Assembly (NCBI GenBank): GCA_035651635.1
Contig: DASRFK010000264.1
Span: 19,096 to 83,095 of the forward strand
Source: JANXQE01 sp035651635
GTDB taxonomy: Bacteria > Verrucomicrobiota > Verrucomicrobiia > Limisphaerales > UBA8199
DNA length: 64,000 nucleotides
Direction: 5' to 3'
In this document: piece by piece, positions 22,833-31,365 of the stretch
Position numbering within the stretch: the stretch's first letter is position 1
Layout of the letters: the number at the start of each line of letters is the position of its first letter
Notes under the pieces: model-generated
The model's input: only the letters and a program-made list of their open reading frames with translations
Told to the model about the DNA's origin: nothing
Databases searched by the model: none
Program-made: the position numbers and the translations under genes

Positions 22833-24392
22833 TCAGATGCGCATCCTGGCATGGCGAGCCTGGCGTTTGGGGAGGCCGGAGTGGGACCGGGAATTGATTT
22901 CCGATGCTCCGATGTCGCCCAAGTGATCTTTGAGGAAACCAGGCTTGTCGCGGCGGCCCCCTCGTTGATAGTCGCGCCAGAGGTTCGCGGCGGCGAGTTT
23001 GGGGTCCAGTTCGAGTTCGACAGTCAGGAATTCGAACAAAAACTGCATCAACCGCAGGAGAGCGATGCTATCGGTCCGGCCGGCCTTGCCGTGCAACCAA
23101 TCGGTCCAGCGCAAGAACGAATAGAAAGGCGAGGAATCAGGCAGACCCGCGCGAATTGTTTTCGACCAGAGCAACGGAGTGGTTTCCACAAAATTACCGC
23201 TATTGGCGACCAGGTCCCAGTAGCGCGCAAACCGCCGCAGGCGTTGCATAGTTGGGAAATCGATCGATCGATTCCGCAGAATCTCGTAAGGAGGATGCGG
23301 GTCATAAACCATTTGCCATTCCGAATCGTGCCGGACAATCGGAGTGCCGCGCAACCGTTTCAGAATTCCCACTTGGATTTCCTGCGGCCCGAGGGCGACC
23401 AGGCGATCGAAACCCGCAGCGAAACTTTCCAGACTTTCGCCAGGCAGCCCAACAATCAGGTCGGCATGGACATGCACACCCGTGTTGCGTGCGAGGAACT
23501 GAAGATTGTCCTCTAACTTCGCATAGTCCTGACGGCGGCTAATCAGGTGCGCGACCTGCTGGTTGAATGTCTGGATGCCAACCTCGAACTGCAACGAGCC
23601 CGCCGGAAAGCGGGCAATGATCTCCCGCAATCCGGCAGGCAGACGGTCGGGAATCATTTCGAAGTGATAGAAAAGCCCGGACCGGTGCCGTTCGAGAAAA
23701 AACTCCAACAGGGTCCGGCTGACGCCCAGGTTTAGATTGAAAGTGCGGTCGACGAACTTGAATTGCCGCACGCCGCGCTCGAGTAGCTTTTGCAGGTGTG
23801 CCAAGAGCGCCGGCAAGGGCGCCTGGCGGACCGGGATTTCCAGCGAAGAGAGGCAGAATTCACAACTGAAAGGGCATCCGCGCGAGGCCTCGACGTAAAT
23901 GATGCGATGGGCGATGTCCTGAGCATCGTAGAGCTCATACGGCAGGGCCAGGTCAGAAAAATCGGGCGGGTCGGCCGCGATGATTTTTTCAGCCGGCGCC
24001 TGGCCCGAGACGAGTGCCTGGCAAAGCTGCGCAAATTTCCGGTCCGCCTCACCGCTAATGACGTAATCACTCAGCTCGACGACACGTTGACCGGCCGTTT
24101 CATAGCTGACTTCCGGACCGCCGATGATGATCTTCACCTCAGGCGCAAGGCGTTTGAGGCTGGCAATCACCTGGGTGGTTTGGGTTACGTTCCAAATATA
24201 AACTCCAAACCCGAGGATTTTCGGTCGCTGCGTTAAAAGGCCTTCAACGATGTCCAGCGGGCGCTGATTGATATCAAATTCGATGATTTCCGCGGATGGT
24301 TGAAGTTCACCAAGATTGGCCAGCAGGTAACGCAGACCGAACGCGGCATGAATGTACTTCGCGTTGAGGGTGGTCAAAACGATTTCCGGCAT
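22833..24392 (-). CDS. B12-binding radical SAM protein with DUF4080-like C-terminus
   Basis: 519 residues from ATG 24392 (MPEIVLTTLNAKYIHAAFGLRYL). N-terminal cobalamin-binding Rossmann domain (residues 1-140, IIIGGPEVSYE), radical SAM core with CPFSCEFC (about residues 184-191) coordinating the 4Fe-4S cluster, then VDRTFNLN, FEVGIQTFNQ, HADLIVGLPGES typical of the family. The C-terminal 150 residues match the DUF4080-type extension. These enzymes use SAM and often methylcobalamin for radical methylation or rearrangement; the substrate is unknown. Confidence 0.85.
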   Translation of the reverse strand: MPEIVLTTLNAKYIHAAFGLRYLLANLGELQPSAEIIEFDINQRPLDIVEGLLTQRPKILGFGVYIWNVTQTTQVIASLKRLAPEVKIIIGGPEVSYETAGQRVVELSDYVISGEADRKFAQLCQALVSGQAPAEKIIAADPPDFSDLALPYELYDAQDIAHRIIYVEASRGCPFSCEFCLSSLEIPVRQAPLPALLAHLQKLLERGVRQFKFVDRTFNLNLGVSRTLLEFFLERHRSGLFYHFEMIPDRLPAGLREIIARFPAGSLQFEVGIQTFNQQVAHLISRRQDYAKLEDNLQFLARNTGVHVHADLIVGLPGESLESFAAGFDRLVALGPQEIQVGILKRLRGTPIVRHDSEWQMVYDPHPPYEILRNRSIDFPTMQRLRRFARYWDLVANSGNFVETTPLLWSKTIRAGLPDSSPFYSFLRWTDWLHGKAGRTDSIALLRLMQFLFEFLTVELELDPKLAAANLWRDYQRGGRRDKPGFLKDHLGDIGASEINSRSHSGLPKRQARHARMRI

Positions 24393-24613
24393 GGTGGCCC
24401 ATTGTAATAGCGAGCGACCAGGCGAGCAAACCCATCTGGTTGACGGATTAAGAGTGCACCGGAACCTCGGAGCGCCGGCCACCCTGCCTTAACGTAACGG
24501 GGTGGGGCCTGGGTGCGAAAGGCGGGGTTCTACTGCTTGCGAAAACATTGTGAGCTCCCGTACGGTCGAGGATTAATAATGCTGAGTTCAATCTCGCGGC
24601 GCGGGGAAGACCG

Positions 24614-27310
24614 TTGGTCGCCGGCATGTTGCTGGCTGCGACGGTGGTGTGTTCAACCCGCTGGAGTTGCGGGGCGTCGCTGGGGCCAAACGAACCGCTG
24701 CTAGGAGCGGATCGGACGTTTGTGTTGATCTCCGGTCTGCCTGGAGACGTGGAAAGCGAAACCGCCTATCAAGACCAGCAGCAGGCCTGGCTGGAGGTAT
24801 TGACGGCAGGTCCAAGAGCTAAACGATGCGTGGTGTTCGGCGATCGACCCTCCTCCGCACAGCAGAAGAGCTCCGTGCCGACTGAATTTTTCAAAGCGGA
24901 CCGTGAGCATGTGCTCGCATTGCCGCAAACCCTAGGCGCCATTACCGGCCCGGTCCGCTTTATTGTCTGGGGCCACGGTGGCAAACAAGGCGATACCCCG
25001 GTGCTTCACGTGCACGGGCCGCGACTGACCCCGGCGGATTTCAGCTCGCTTTCATCCAAACTGCCGGATGTCCCTTCTCAATGGATCCTGATCTTTCGAG
25101 GCAGCGGAGCTTTTGGGCGCGCCTTGGCCGGTCCGGGGCGGCAAGTGTTGGCTTCGGATGATGAGACGATTTCTGGCAGCGATCCCAATAGCATGCCTTT
25201 GCTCCTTAAAGTGGTTCGCGCTCATCCCGACGAGCCTTTTGGCGAATTGATGGAGCAGTTCGGTCAGGTCACCGCGGATTGGTATGTTCAGCGCGGTTTA
25301 GCTCCGGCGGAGGAGCCGACCTTCTGGGCCGACGGGGGAGAGCTTCGGCATTTGGGAGAGCAGCCGAACCGTTTCAGAGTAGGCACGCAGACCCAGCAGG
25401 AGGCTATCGTCCCACAGACCGGCAGCACGTCCCGTCCCCCGTCATCTGTCACAAGGCATCCCGCGGCTGATGCCTGGAGCAGCGTCAAAAGGGTCAGCAA
25501 GGAGGATTATCCGGATGCGGACGCGGTGGTGCTGCGCTCCCGGTATATATCGGTACTGGGGAATAGTCCTGCCCTGACAACGGAACGGGAGGAGTTCGTT
25601 CAGATTCTGAAGCCTGAAGGCAAGCGTTTTGGGGATTTCGACATATCGTTCGCACCGCCCGAGGAAGAAGTGGAATTCCTGGACTGCGAGGTGATGCAGC
25701 CGGACGGCGGACTTGAGCGCTTAGATCCGGAATCGATCGACACCGCTGTTGAGCATTCCCCCGAAGAGTATCAGACAGTCCGCCGGAAGTTTTTTTCCCT
25801 TCCGGGGGTGGGTCCCGGCGCGGTTTTGCACGTGCGCTACCGCTCACAATGGAGAGACTTCCCGTTGCCACATGTCTCGATGGAAATTCCGTTGAGCCGC
25901 AACCTGCCGGTGCTGGATGCCACAGTAGTAATCAGGTCCCCCAAAGGTTCTTCGCTCCATTACCATCTCGAAGGTGCGCCGCCGGTCGAGCCGGGGGTTG
26001 AGCAGACCGAGTATAGCACCAGCTATACCTGGCATCTGACCAATATCGCCCCCGCATTGGCTGAATCGCTTGCGCCACCACACCGGGCACCGGCCTTGTT
26101 GGTATCGACGTTTGCGGATTGGCGCGCTTTTGCTGAATGGTATGCGCATATAACGCAACTAACCAGTGAAGTGACGCCGGAGCTTGAGCGGAAAGCTAAG
26201 GAGATAACCCGCGAGGCCAGGACCCCGCGCCAGAAAGTCGAAGCCCTTTTCAATTACGTGACCGGATTACGCTACGTGGCCATTCCGTTGGGTGTTAACT
26301 CGCTGCGCCCGCATGCGGCCGCCAACGTTTTGCAGAACCAGTTCGGCGATTGCAAGGACAAGGCAAATCTTCTCAACGCGCTGCTGCACGCGCTGGATAT
26401 CGAGGCGAACCTGGTGCTCGTGCCCCGCTTCACCCAGGCTCATCCGTCATTGCCGGGTCTGTGGTTCAATCACGCGATTTCACGCGTGAGTGCCGGCGGC
26501 GAGGTTTTTTGGATCGACAGCACGGACGAGGTCTGCCGGTTCGGGCTGCTCCCACCGGGTGACGCCGGGCGCAACGGGTTGGTGATCGATGGGCGAACGA
26601 CCTCACTGACACCGATACGCGCTTCCAATGCGGATCAGAATCGGTGGGCATTTCAAGGCAAGATTAACTGCGCGCAGCAGAGCAACGGCTGCCCGCTTGA
26701 GTTGAAAGTCGCGGCGGACGGCTACGCTGATTACCAACTGCGCAGCGCCTCCGCGCAAGGGAGGGAAAGCAGAGAGTTGACTCCATTGCTGGCGGCGGCG
26801 TTCCGTCCCGTGGCCGGTTCTTTCGCCTTGGAGCAACAACAGGCTACGCCGGTTTCAACGTTGGAGCAGGGTTTCAAATGGCAGGCCCGAGGGCAGTGTG
26901 TCGGCCTGCTCTCCACCGCTAACCCGGTTCTGCATTCTCCGTTTTGGGTTCCAAAAGAGTGGGACCTGGCGCTCCATGCCCGCAAATCCCCTTTGTTTCT
27001 GGATGAGGGATATCCGCTGGTGCTGGAGGAAGAGTTTCAAATTGCCCTTTCGCCTGACACCGAAATAGACGCGCTGCCGCAACCGCGGGAAAGTTCGTCG
27101 CCCCCATTATCCTGGCGAGTTGAGTGGAAACACACTGGAGACCGTCTGGATGCCCGTTTTCGTGCCGAATTAAGCCAGGCCAACCTTTCCTGGAGCGAAA
27201 CGGTTTCCTTTCAAAGACAATTAAACGAACTGCTGCAGACCTTAGGATCGGATGTTCTGCTCTTCCGCCCGCGCCCGCTGCAGGATTCATTCAAAGCCAC
27301 CCAAAACTAA
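24614..27310 (+). CDS. DUF3857-transglutaminase protein with degenerate caspase/legumain-like N-terminal domain
   Basis: 898 residues from TTG 24614; ATG at 24626 is equally possible and gives a signal-like start MLLAATVVCSTRWSCGASLG. Residues 34-205 resemble a C13/caspase-like peptidase: FVLISGLPGD, a His in FIVWGHGG (H121), a strand ILIFRGSGAFG where the catalytic Cys would stand but none is present, and VLASDDETISGSDP. DUF3857 follows (about 305-480), then a transglutaminase core with GDCKDK (Cys), WFNHAI (His) and WIDSTDE (Asp), so this triad is intact. It leads, nine bases ahead, into the MoxR-DUF58-BatA operon; a role in envelope assembly is inferred. Confidence 0.8.
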   Translation: MVAGMLLAATVVCSTRWSCGASLGPNEPLLGADRTFVLISGLPGDVESETAYQDQQQAWLEVLTAGPRAKRCVVFGDRPSSAQQKSSVPTEFFKADREHVLALPQTLGAITGPVRFIVWGHGGKQGDTPVLHVHGPRLTPADFSSLSSKLPDVPSQWILIFRGSGAFGRALAGPGRQVLASDDETISGSDPNSMPLLLKVVRAHPDEPFGELMEQFGQVTADWYVQRGLAPAEEPTFWADGGELRHLGEQPNRFRVGTQTQQEAIVPQTGSTSRPPSSVTRHPAADAWSSVKRVSKEDYPDADAVVLRSRYISVLGNSPALTTEREEFVQILKPEGKRFGDFDISFAPPEEEVEFLDCEVMQPDGGLERLDPESIDTAVEHSPEEYQTVRRKFFSLPGVGPGAVLHVRYRSQWRDFPLPHVSMEIPLSRNLPVLDATVVIRSPKGSSLHYHLEGAPPVEPGVEQTEYSTSYTWHLTNIAPALAESLAPPHRAPALLVSTFADWRAFAEWYAHITQLTSEVTPELERKAKEITREARTPRQKVEALFNYVTGLRYVAIPLGVNSLRPHAAANVLQNQFGDCKDKANLLNALLHALDIEANLVLVPRFTQAHPSLPGLWFNHAISRVSAGGEVFWIDSTDEVCRFGLLPPGDAGRNGLVIDGRTTSLTPIRASNADQNRWAFQGKINCAQQSNGCPLELKVAADGYADYQLRSASAQGRESRELTPLLAAAFRPVAGSFALEQQQATPVSTLEQGFKWQARGQCVGLLSTANPVLHSPFWVPKEWDLALHARKSPLFLDEGYPLVLEEEFQIALSPDTEIDALPQPRESSSPPLSWRVEWKHTGDRLDARFRAELSQANLSWSETVSFQRQLNELLQTLGSDVLLFRPRPLQDSFKATQN

Positions 27311-27319
27311 AGCCATCCA

Positions 27320-28372
27320 ATGCTACTCGAAACGCCAGTGACTATTTCTCAAACCAGAGATCCGGAGCTGTTTCCCGTTGCGGCCCATGATCCCGCTGCT
27401 GTCCTGGAGAGGCTCTGTCCCCGGATCCAGCAGCTTCAACAGGAAATCGGCAAGGTCATCATCGGACATGAGGAGATCATAGCGGCGGCACTGTACGCCT
27501 TGTTTGCGCGTGGCCACTGTTTGTTAGTCGGTGTGCCGGGCCTGGCGAAAACACTTTTGGTGAACTGCCTGGCACGGGCGTTGGAACTGGATTTCTCGCG
27601 GATACAGTTCACGCCGGATCTCATGCCGTCGGACATCACCGGCACCGAGGTTCTGGAGGAGGACTCGGACACTGGACGACGCAAATTTGTTTTCCTGCGC
27701 GGGCCGGCCTTCACGCAGGTGCTGCTTGCGGACGAAATCAATCGCACTCCGCCCAAGACCCAGGCCGCGCTTCTGGAAGCGATGCAGGAAAAGACGGTGA
27801 CGGTCGGGGGCAAAATCCACCGTTTGGAAGAGCCATTTATGGTGCTTGCGACGCAGAATCCGATCGAACAAGAAGGCACTTACCCGTTGCCGGAAGCCCA
27901 ATTGGATCGCTTCTTGTTCGAGCTCGTGTTGGATTACCCGACGCTGGAAGAGGAAAAACGGGTCGTGGCGCAGCACTCTTACGCTCCGCTGGACCGTTTA
28001 CAACCGGTGTTGACGCGAAGCGAAGTGTTACAATTCCGTGAGGCGATTGCCCGGGTTCCGGCGGCTCCGAACGTGATTGATTACGCGGTTCGTCTGGTGC
28101 GTGCCACCCGGCCCGGGAACAACGGGCATGCGCCCGAGTTCATCAAAAAATGGATTCGCTGGGGCGCCAGCCCGCGCGCCAGTCAGCACTTGATCCTGGC
28201 CGGCCGCGCCCGAGCCGCTTGCGAGGGGCGTTTCAATGTTGCGTGCGATGATGTGGCCGCATTGGCTCCCCTGGTGTTGCGTCACCGGATTATCCGCAGT
28301 TTCCAGGCGGATGCCGAGGGACAAACGACCGACGATATTATCGTTCGGCTGTTGGAAGAGGTGCCGCGGTGA
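27320..28372 (+). CDS. MoxR-family AAA+ ATPase
   Basis: 350 residues. Walker A GVPGLAKT, Walker B VLLADEINR, sensor-type LATQNPIEQEGTYPLPEAQLDRFLF. These AAA_3 ATPases act as chaperones that load or activate VWA/MIDAS-containing proteins, and the four following genes include three with such domains. Starts nine bases after the transglutaminase gene. Confidence 0.92.
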   Translation: MLLETPVTISQTRDPELFPVAAHDPAAVLERLCPRIQQLQQEIGKVIIGHEEIIAAALYALFARGHCLLVGVPGLAKTLLVNCLARALELDFSRIQFTPDLMPSDITGTEVLEEDSDTGRRKFVFLRGPAFTQVLLADEINRTPPKTQAALLEAMQEKTVTVGGKIHRLEEPFMVLATQNPIEQEGTYPLPEAQLDRFLFELVLDYPTLEEEKRVVAQHSYAPLDRLQPVLTRSEVLQFREAIARVPAAPNVIDYAVRLVRATRPGNNGHAPEFIKKWIRWGASPRASQHLILAGRARAACEGRFNVACDDVAALAPLVLRHRIIRSFQADAEGQTTDDIIVRLLEEVPR

Positions 28373-28402
28373 GGCAATGAACCCGGCAGTTTTTGGAAGC
28401 GA

Positions 28403-29323
28403 ATGATCAGTGAACCGTTAAATTTATTGGATCGCTTTGATCCGAAATTGCTGGCCGGCCTGGAAGGTCTCTCGTTCAAAGCCCGTTACATCATGGAAGG
28501 CTACCTGAATGGACTGCATGGCAGCCCCTTCCACGGGTTCAGTGTCGAGTTCAGCGACTATCGGCCGTATCAGGCCGGAGATGATCTGCGCCGCCTGGAC
28601 TGGCGCTTGTTTGCGCGCAGCGATCGGTTGTGCATCAAGCGATACATGCAGGAGACGAACCTCCGGTTCTACATTGTTTGCGACACGAGCGCCTCGATGG
28701 GGTACCGCGGAACGGCGGCCTGGGGTTCCAAGCTTGACTGCGCCAAAGTGCTCGGCGCGGTTTTGAGCTGGTTTTTGCTTAAGCAGAACGACGCCGCGGG
28801 GATGCTGTCGCTCAAAGGGAACCCGGGAACTGCTCGCTTTATCCGGCCATCGCAGAAGCCGTCGCAGCTTGGCCTCATGTTGCGAGAGTTAGACGCTTTG
28901 ACCTGTGGCGGCGGGGCGTGTCTGGCGAGCTTGCTTGGCCAGGCTGCCCGACTAATCCATCGGCGCAGCCTCATTCTATTCCTTTCGGACCTGTTCGAGC
29001 CTTCCGAGGAGGTGGTGCAGGGATTCAAACACTTAAAGTTTCTCGGGCACGAGGTGGTTGTTTTTCAGGTCCTGGACCGAGACGAAGTTGAATTTCCTTT
29101 TGAAGAGAGCGCCATTTTTGAAGACCTCGAGACTGAAGAACGACGGTCCGTCTCATCCGGGAACGCTGCGCGCAGCCGGTACTTGGAACGGTTTAATCGG
29201 TTCATGGCGAACTACGAGAAGCTTTTTCGCGAGATTGAAGTTCCCCATTGCCTGGTTAGAACGGACCAAAATCCGTCGATGGCCATAAGGATGTTGCTGG
29301 CGAAACGACGGCGGCTGCTTTGA
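28403..29323 (+). CDS. DUF58 protein of the MoxR operon
   Basis: 306 residues, ATG 28403, with a 30-base gap after moxR. N-terminal GLSFKARYIMEGYLNGLHGSPFHGFSVEFSDYRPYQAGDDLRRLDW is the DUF58 signature (R-x-Y-x-x-G-D-D-x-R-x-[IL]-D-W). The rest is a VWA-like domain with CDTSASM as the metal-site DxSxS. DUF58 proteins pair with MoxR ATPases. Overlaps the next frame by four bases. Confidence 0.92.
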   Translation: MISEPLNLLDRFDPKLLAGLEGLSFKARYIMEGYLNGLHGSPFHGFSVEFSDYRPYQAGDDLRRLDWRLFARSDRLCIKRYMQETNLRFYIVCDTSASMGYRGTAAWGSKLDCAKVLGAVLSWFLLKQNDAAGMLSLKGNPGTARFIRPSQKPSQLGLMLRELDALTCGGGACLASLLGQAARLIHRRSLILFLSDLFEPSEEVVQGFKHLKFLGHEVVVFQVLDRDEVEFPFEESAIFEDLETEERRSVSSGNAARSRYLERFNRFMANYEKLFREIEVPHCLVRTDQNPSMAIRMLLAKRRRLL

Positions 29324-31365
29324 GTGTGAGCTTTGCATTTCTCAATCCATGGCTGTGGCTGGGCGTGGCGGCGGTAGCCGCCCCAATCTGGTTGCATCTG
29401 CAGCGGAAAAAGGAGCGGAACCTGGTACGATTTGCTGCCGTTCAATTTCTGGACCATCAGCCGAAAGCCAGAGGCAGGCCGCTGCGAGTTCGAAATGTCC
29501 TGTTGCTGCTCTTGCGCGCGCTGGCGGTATTTCTGGTTGTGGGTGCATTCAGCTGGCCTTACCTGAGGAGAAACGATCGTCGGTTTGCGACCCGGAACAG
29601 GGTGTACGTGCTGTATAACAGCCTGAGCCTGCAGGCCAATGATGGTTTTAACCGTGATAAGCAGCGTATCGTCCATGACCTGAGTGCGGCCGGACCGGAT
29701 ACCCGGATCGCGGTGTTGAATTTGGCCGGCACACCCCAGTTGGTTGTTGGGTTCAGTGACGATCGTCAAGTGGCGATGGAAAAGGTCCGGGAGCTAAAAG
29801 CGTCGTTTGGGCGGGGTTCATACCTGGATGGGATTCAACAAGCCAATGCATTGTTGGCGGAGGTCGGGGGCGGCGCTAAACAAATCGTTTTTCTGGGCGA
29901 CAGCCAGGCCAACCAGTGGCAGGAGAGCCTGACGACTGCGCCTTTTCTCCGGCAGGTCCAAGTCGAGCTCCCCAAATCCCCGATCGCGCAGTTGCCGAAC
30001 CTGTGGTTATGCGAGCCGCGGGCTCAACGCATCTTCCTCGGCGAAACTTCGCGAGTGAATTTTACGATGCGGCTGGGCCACCTGGGGCCGGCGCGGTCGG
30101 CCAAAGTGACTTTGCGTGCCAACGGACGCAAGGTTTACGAGCGCAACGTCTATTTGGAAGGCCAACCTCAAACGATGTCGTTGCAAGCACAATGCGAGGC
30201 CGATCCAACTGCCTGGCTCCTGGCGCAAGCTGAAGTCGACGGCAGTCCGGATTCATTGCCGGGCGACAACCACCTGTACTTTGCCGTTCCGCCGGTGGTG
30301 GAGGGCAGGGTAGCGCTCCTGGCTCGATCTCCCTACCTGCGCCTCGGGCTGGCGCCCGACGTGATGCGGGGTCAATGGCGGGTCCGGCTGCTGGACCCGT
30401 CCAGCCTCGAAGCTGAACTGTCCGCCGAACCCGAGTCGGACGTGCTCTGCTTGGAAAGCGCATATTTGCAGGGTCCTGAGGGTCGCAGCATTCTAAAACG
30501 GTACCTGGAGGCCGGCCGTGGCGTCCTATTGCTGGTCAATCGCCTTTCACCGGTCATCGATGTGTCTTTGCGCGAGCTCGGTTTCGAATGCGAAGGCGTT
30601 TTCGAACCGGGTACCGCCAAACCCGAACACTTCCAATTTGTCTCCTCAAACCACTCGATCTTCCACCCGTTTGAATCGCCAGATTTCGGCAACCTGATGG
30701 AGGTGACGGTTTCCCGATACGCCCGGTTGCGCGCGACCGCCGGGCACCCGCTGATTCTGTCCGAGTCGGGAAGCGGGTTGTTCTTTGAGAGCACAAAATA
30801 CCCCGGGAAACTGTACATCATGGCGTTCGGACTGGACCGGGAAGAGACTTCGTGGCCCGTGCACCAGACCTTCATTCCCTTTCTGGATTTAGCGTTGCAG
30901 GCGGCTCGGCCACAGGACTTCACTCTCGGGGCATTTCAACCCGGGGAAATGGGGATCATCCAATTAGGGGGCGAGCCTCCGGTCGGAGCGGTGGTGCTGC
31001 GAGATAAGGGCGTGGAATTGGGAAGGGTCCCCGTGAATCGCGCGCGGGCGAGTCTGCCTATGCCGGACAAGCCCGGGATCTATGGGATTACCCTGGACGA
31101 CCGCGGCGAGATCTATCGCTTCATCAGCGTGAATCCGTCCCCCCGTGAGTCGGAGTTAGTTTACCTGCAATCGCCCCGGGTACCGGCCGAATGGAGTGTT
31201 GGCGAGAGGGACCGGACCGATCCATCCGGGGCGACGGAGGCTGGCCGAGTAGGGTTTTCGAGCATCTTGAAGCAGCATATTTGGTGGTGGATGGTGCTGT
31301 TGGGTTTGCTCGCGTTAGCGCTCGAGACAACCTGGACCTTGGCGAAGGAGAATTCGTTTGAATAG
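29320..31365 (+). CDS. BatA-type membrane protein with VWA-like region
   Basis: 681 residues; starts with TTG 29320, or GTG 29326. N-terminal BatA double-membrane domain: FLNPWLWLGVAAVAAPIWLHLQRKKERN, then VRNVLLLLLRALAVFLVVGAFSWPYL. A VWA-like fold follows without a classical DxSxS. C-terminal TM IWWWMVLLGLLALALET. Typical Bat-operon organisation, inner membrane. Confidence 0.85.
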   Translation: MSVSFAFLNPWLWLGVAAVAAPIWLHLQRKKERNLVRFAAVQFLDHQPKARGRPLRVRNVLLLLLRALAVFLVVGAFSWPYLRRNDRRFATRNRVYVLYNSLSLQANDGFNRDKQRIVHDLSAAGPDTRIAVLNLAGTPQLVVGFSDDRQVAMEKVRELKASFGRGSYLDGIQQANALLAEVGGGAKQIVFLGDSQANQWQESLTTAPFLRQVQVELPKSPIAQLPNLWLCEPRAQRIFLGETSRVNFTMRLGHLGPARSAKVTLRANGRKVYERNVYLEGQPQTMSLQAQCEADPTAWLLAQAEVDGSPDSLPGDNHLYFAVPPVVEGRVALLARSPYLRLGLAPDVMRGQWRVRLLDPSSLEAELSAEPESDVLCLESAYLQGPEGRSILKRYLEAGRGVLLLVNRLSPVIDVSLRELGFECEGVFEPGTAKPEHFQFVSSNHSIFHPFESPDFGNLMEVTVSRYARLRATAGHPLILSESGSGLFFESTKYPGKLYIMAFGLDREETSWPVHQTFIPFLDLALQAARPQDFTLGAFQPGEMGIIQLGGEPPVGAVVLRDKGVELGRVPVNRARASLPMPDKPGIYGITLDDRGEIYRFISVNPSPRESELVYLQSPRVPAEWSVGERDRTDPSGATEAGRVGFSSILKQHIWWWMVLLGLLALALETTWTLAKENSFE

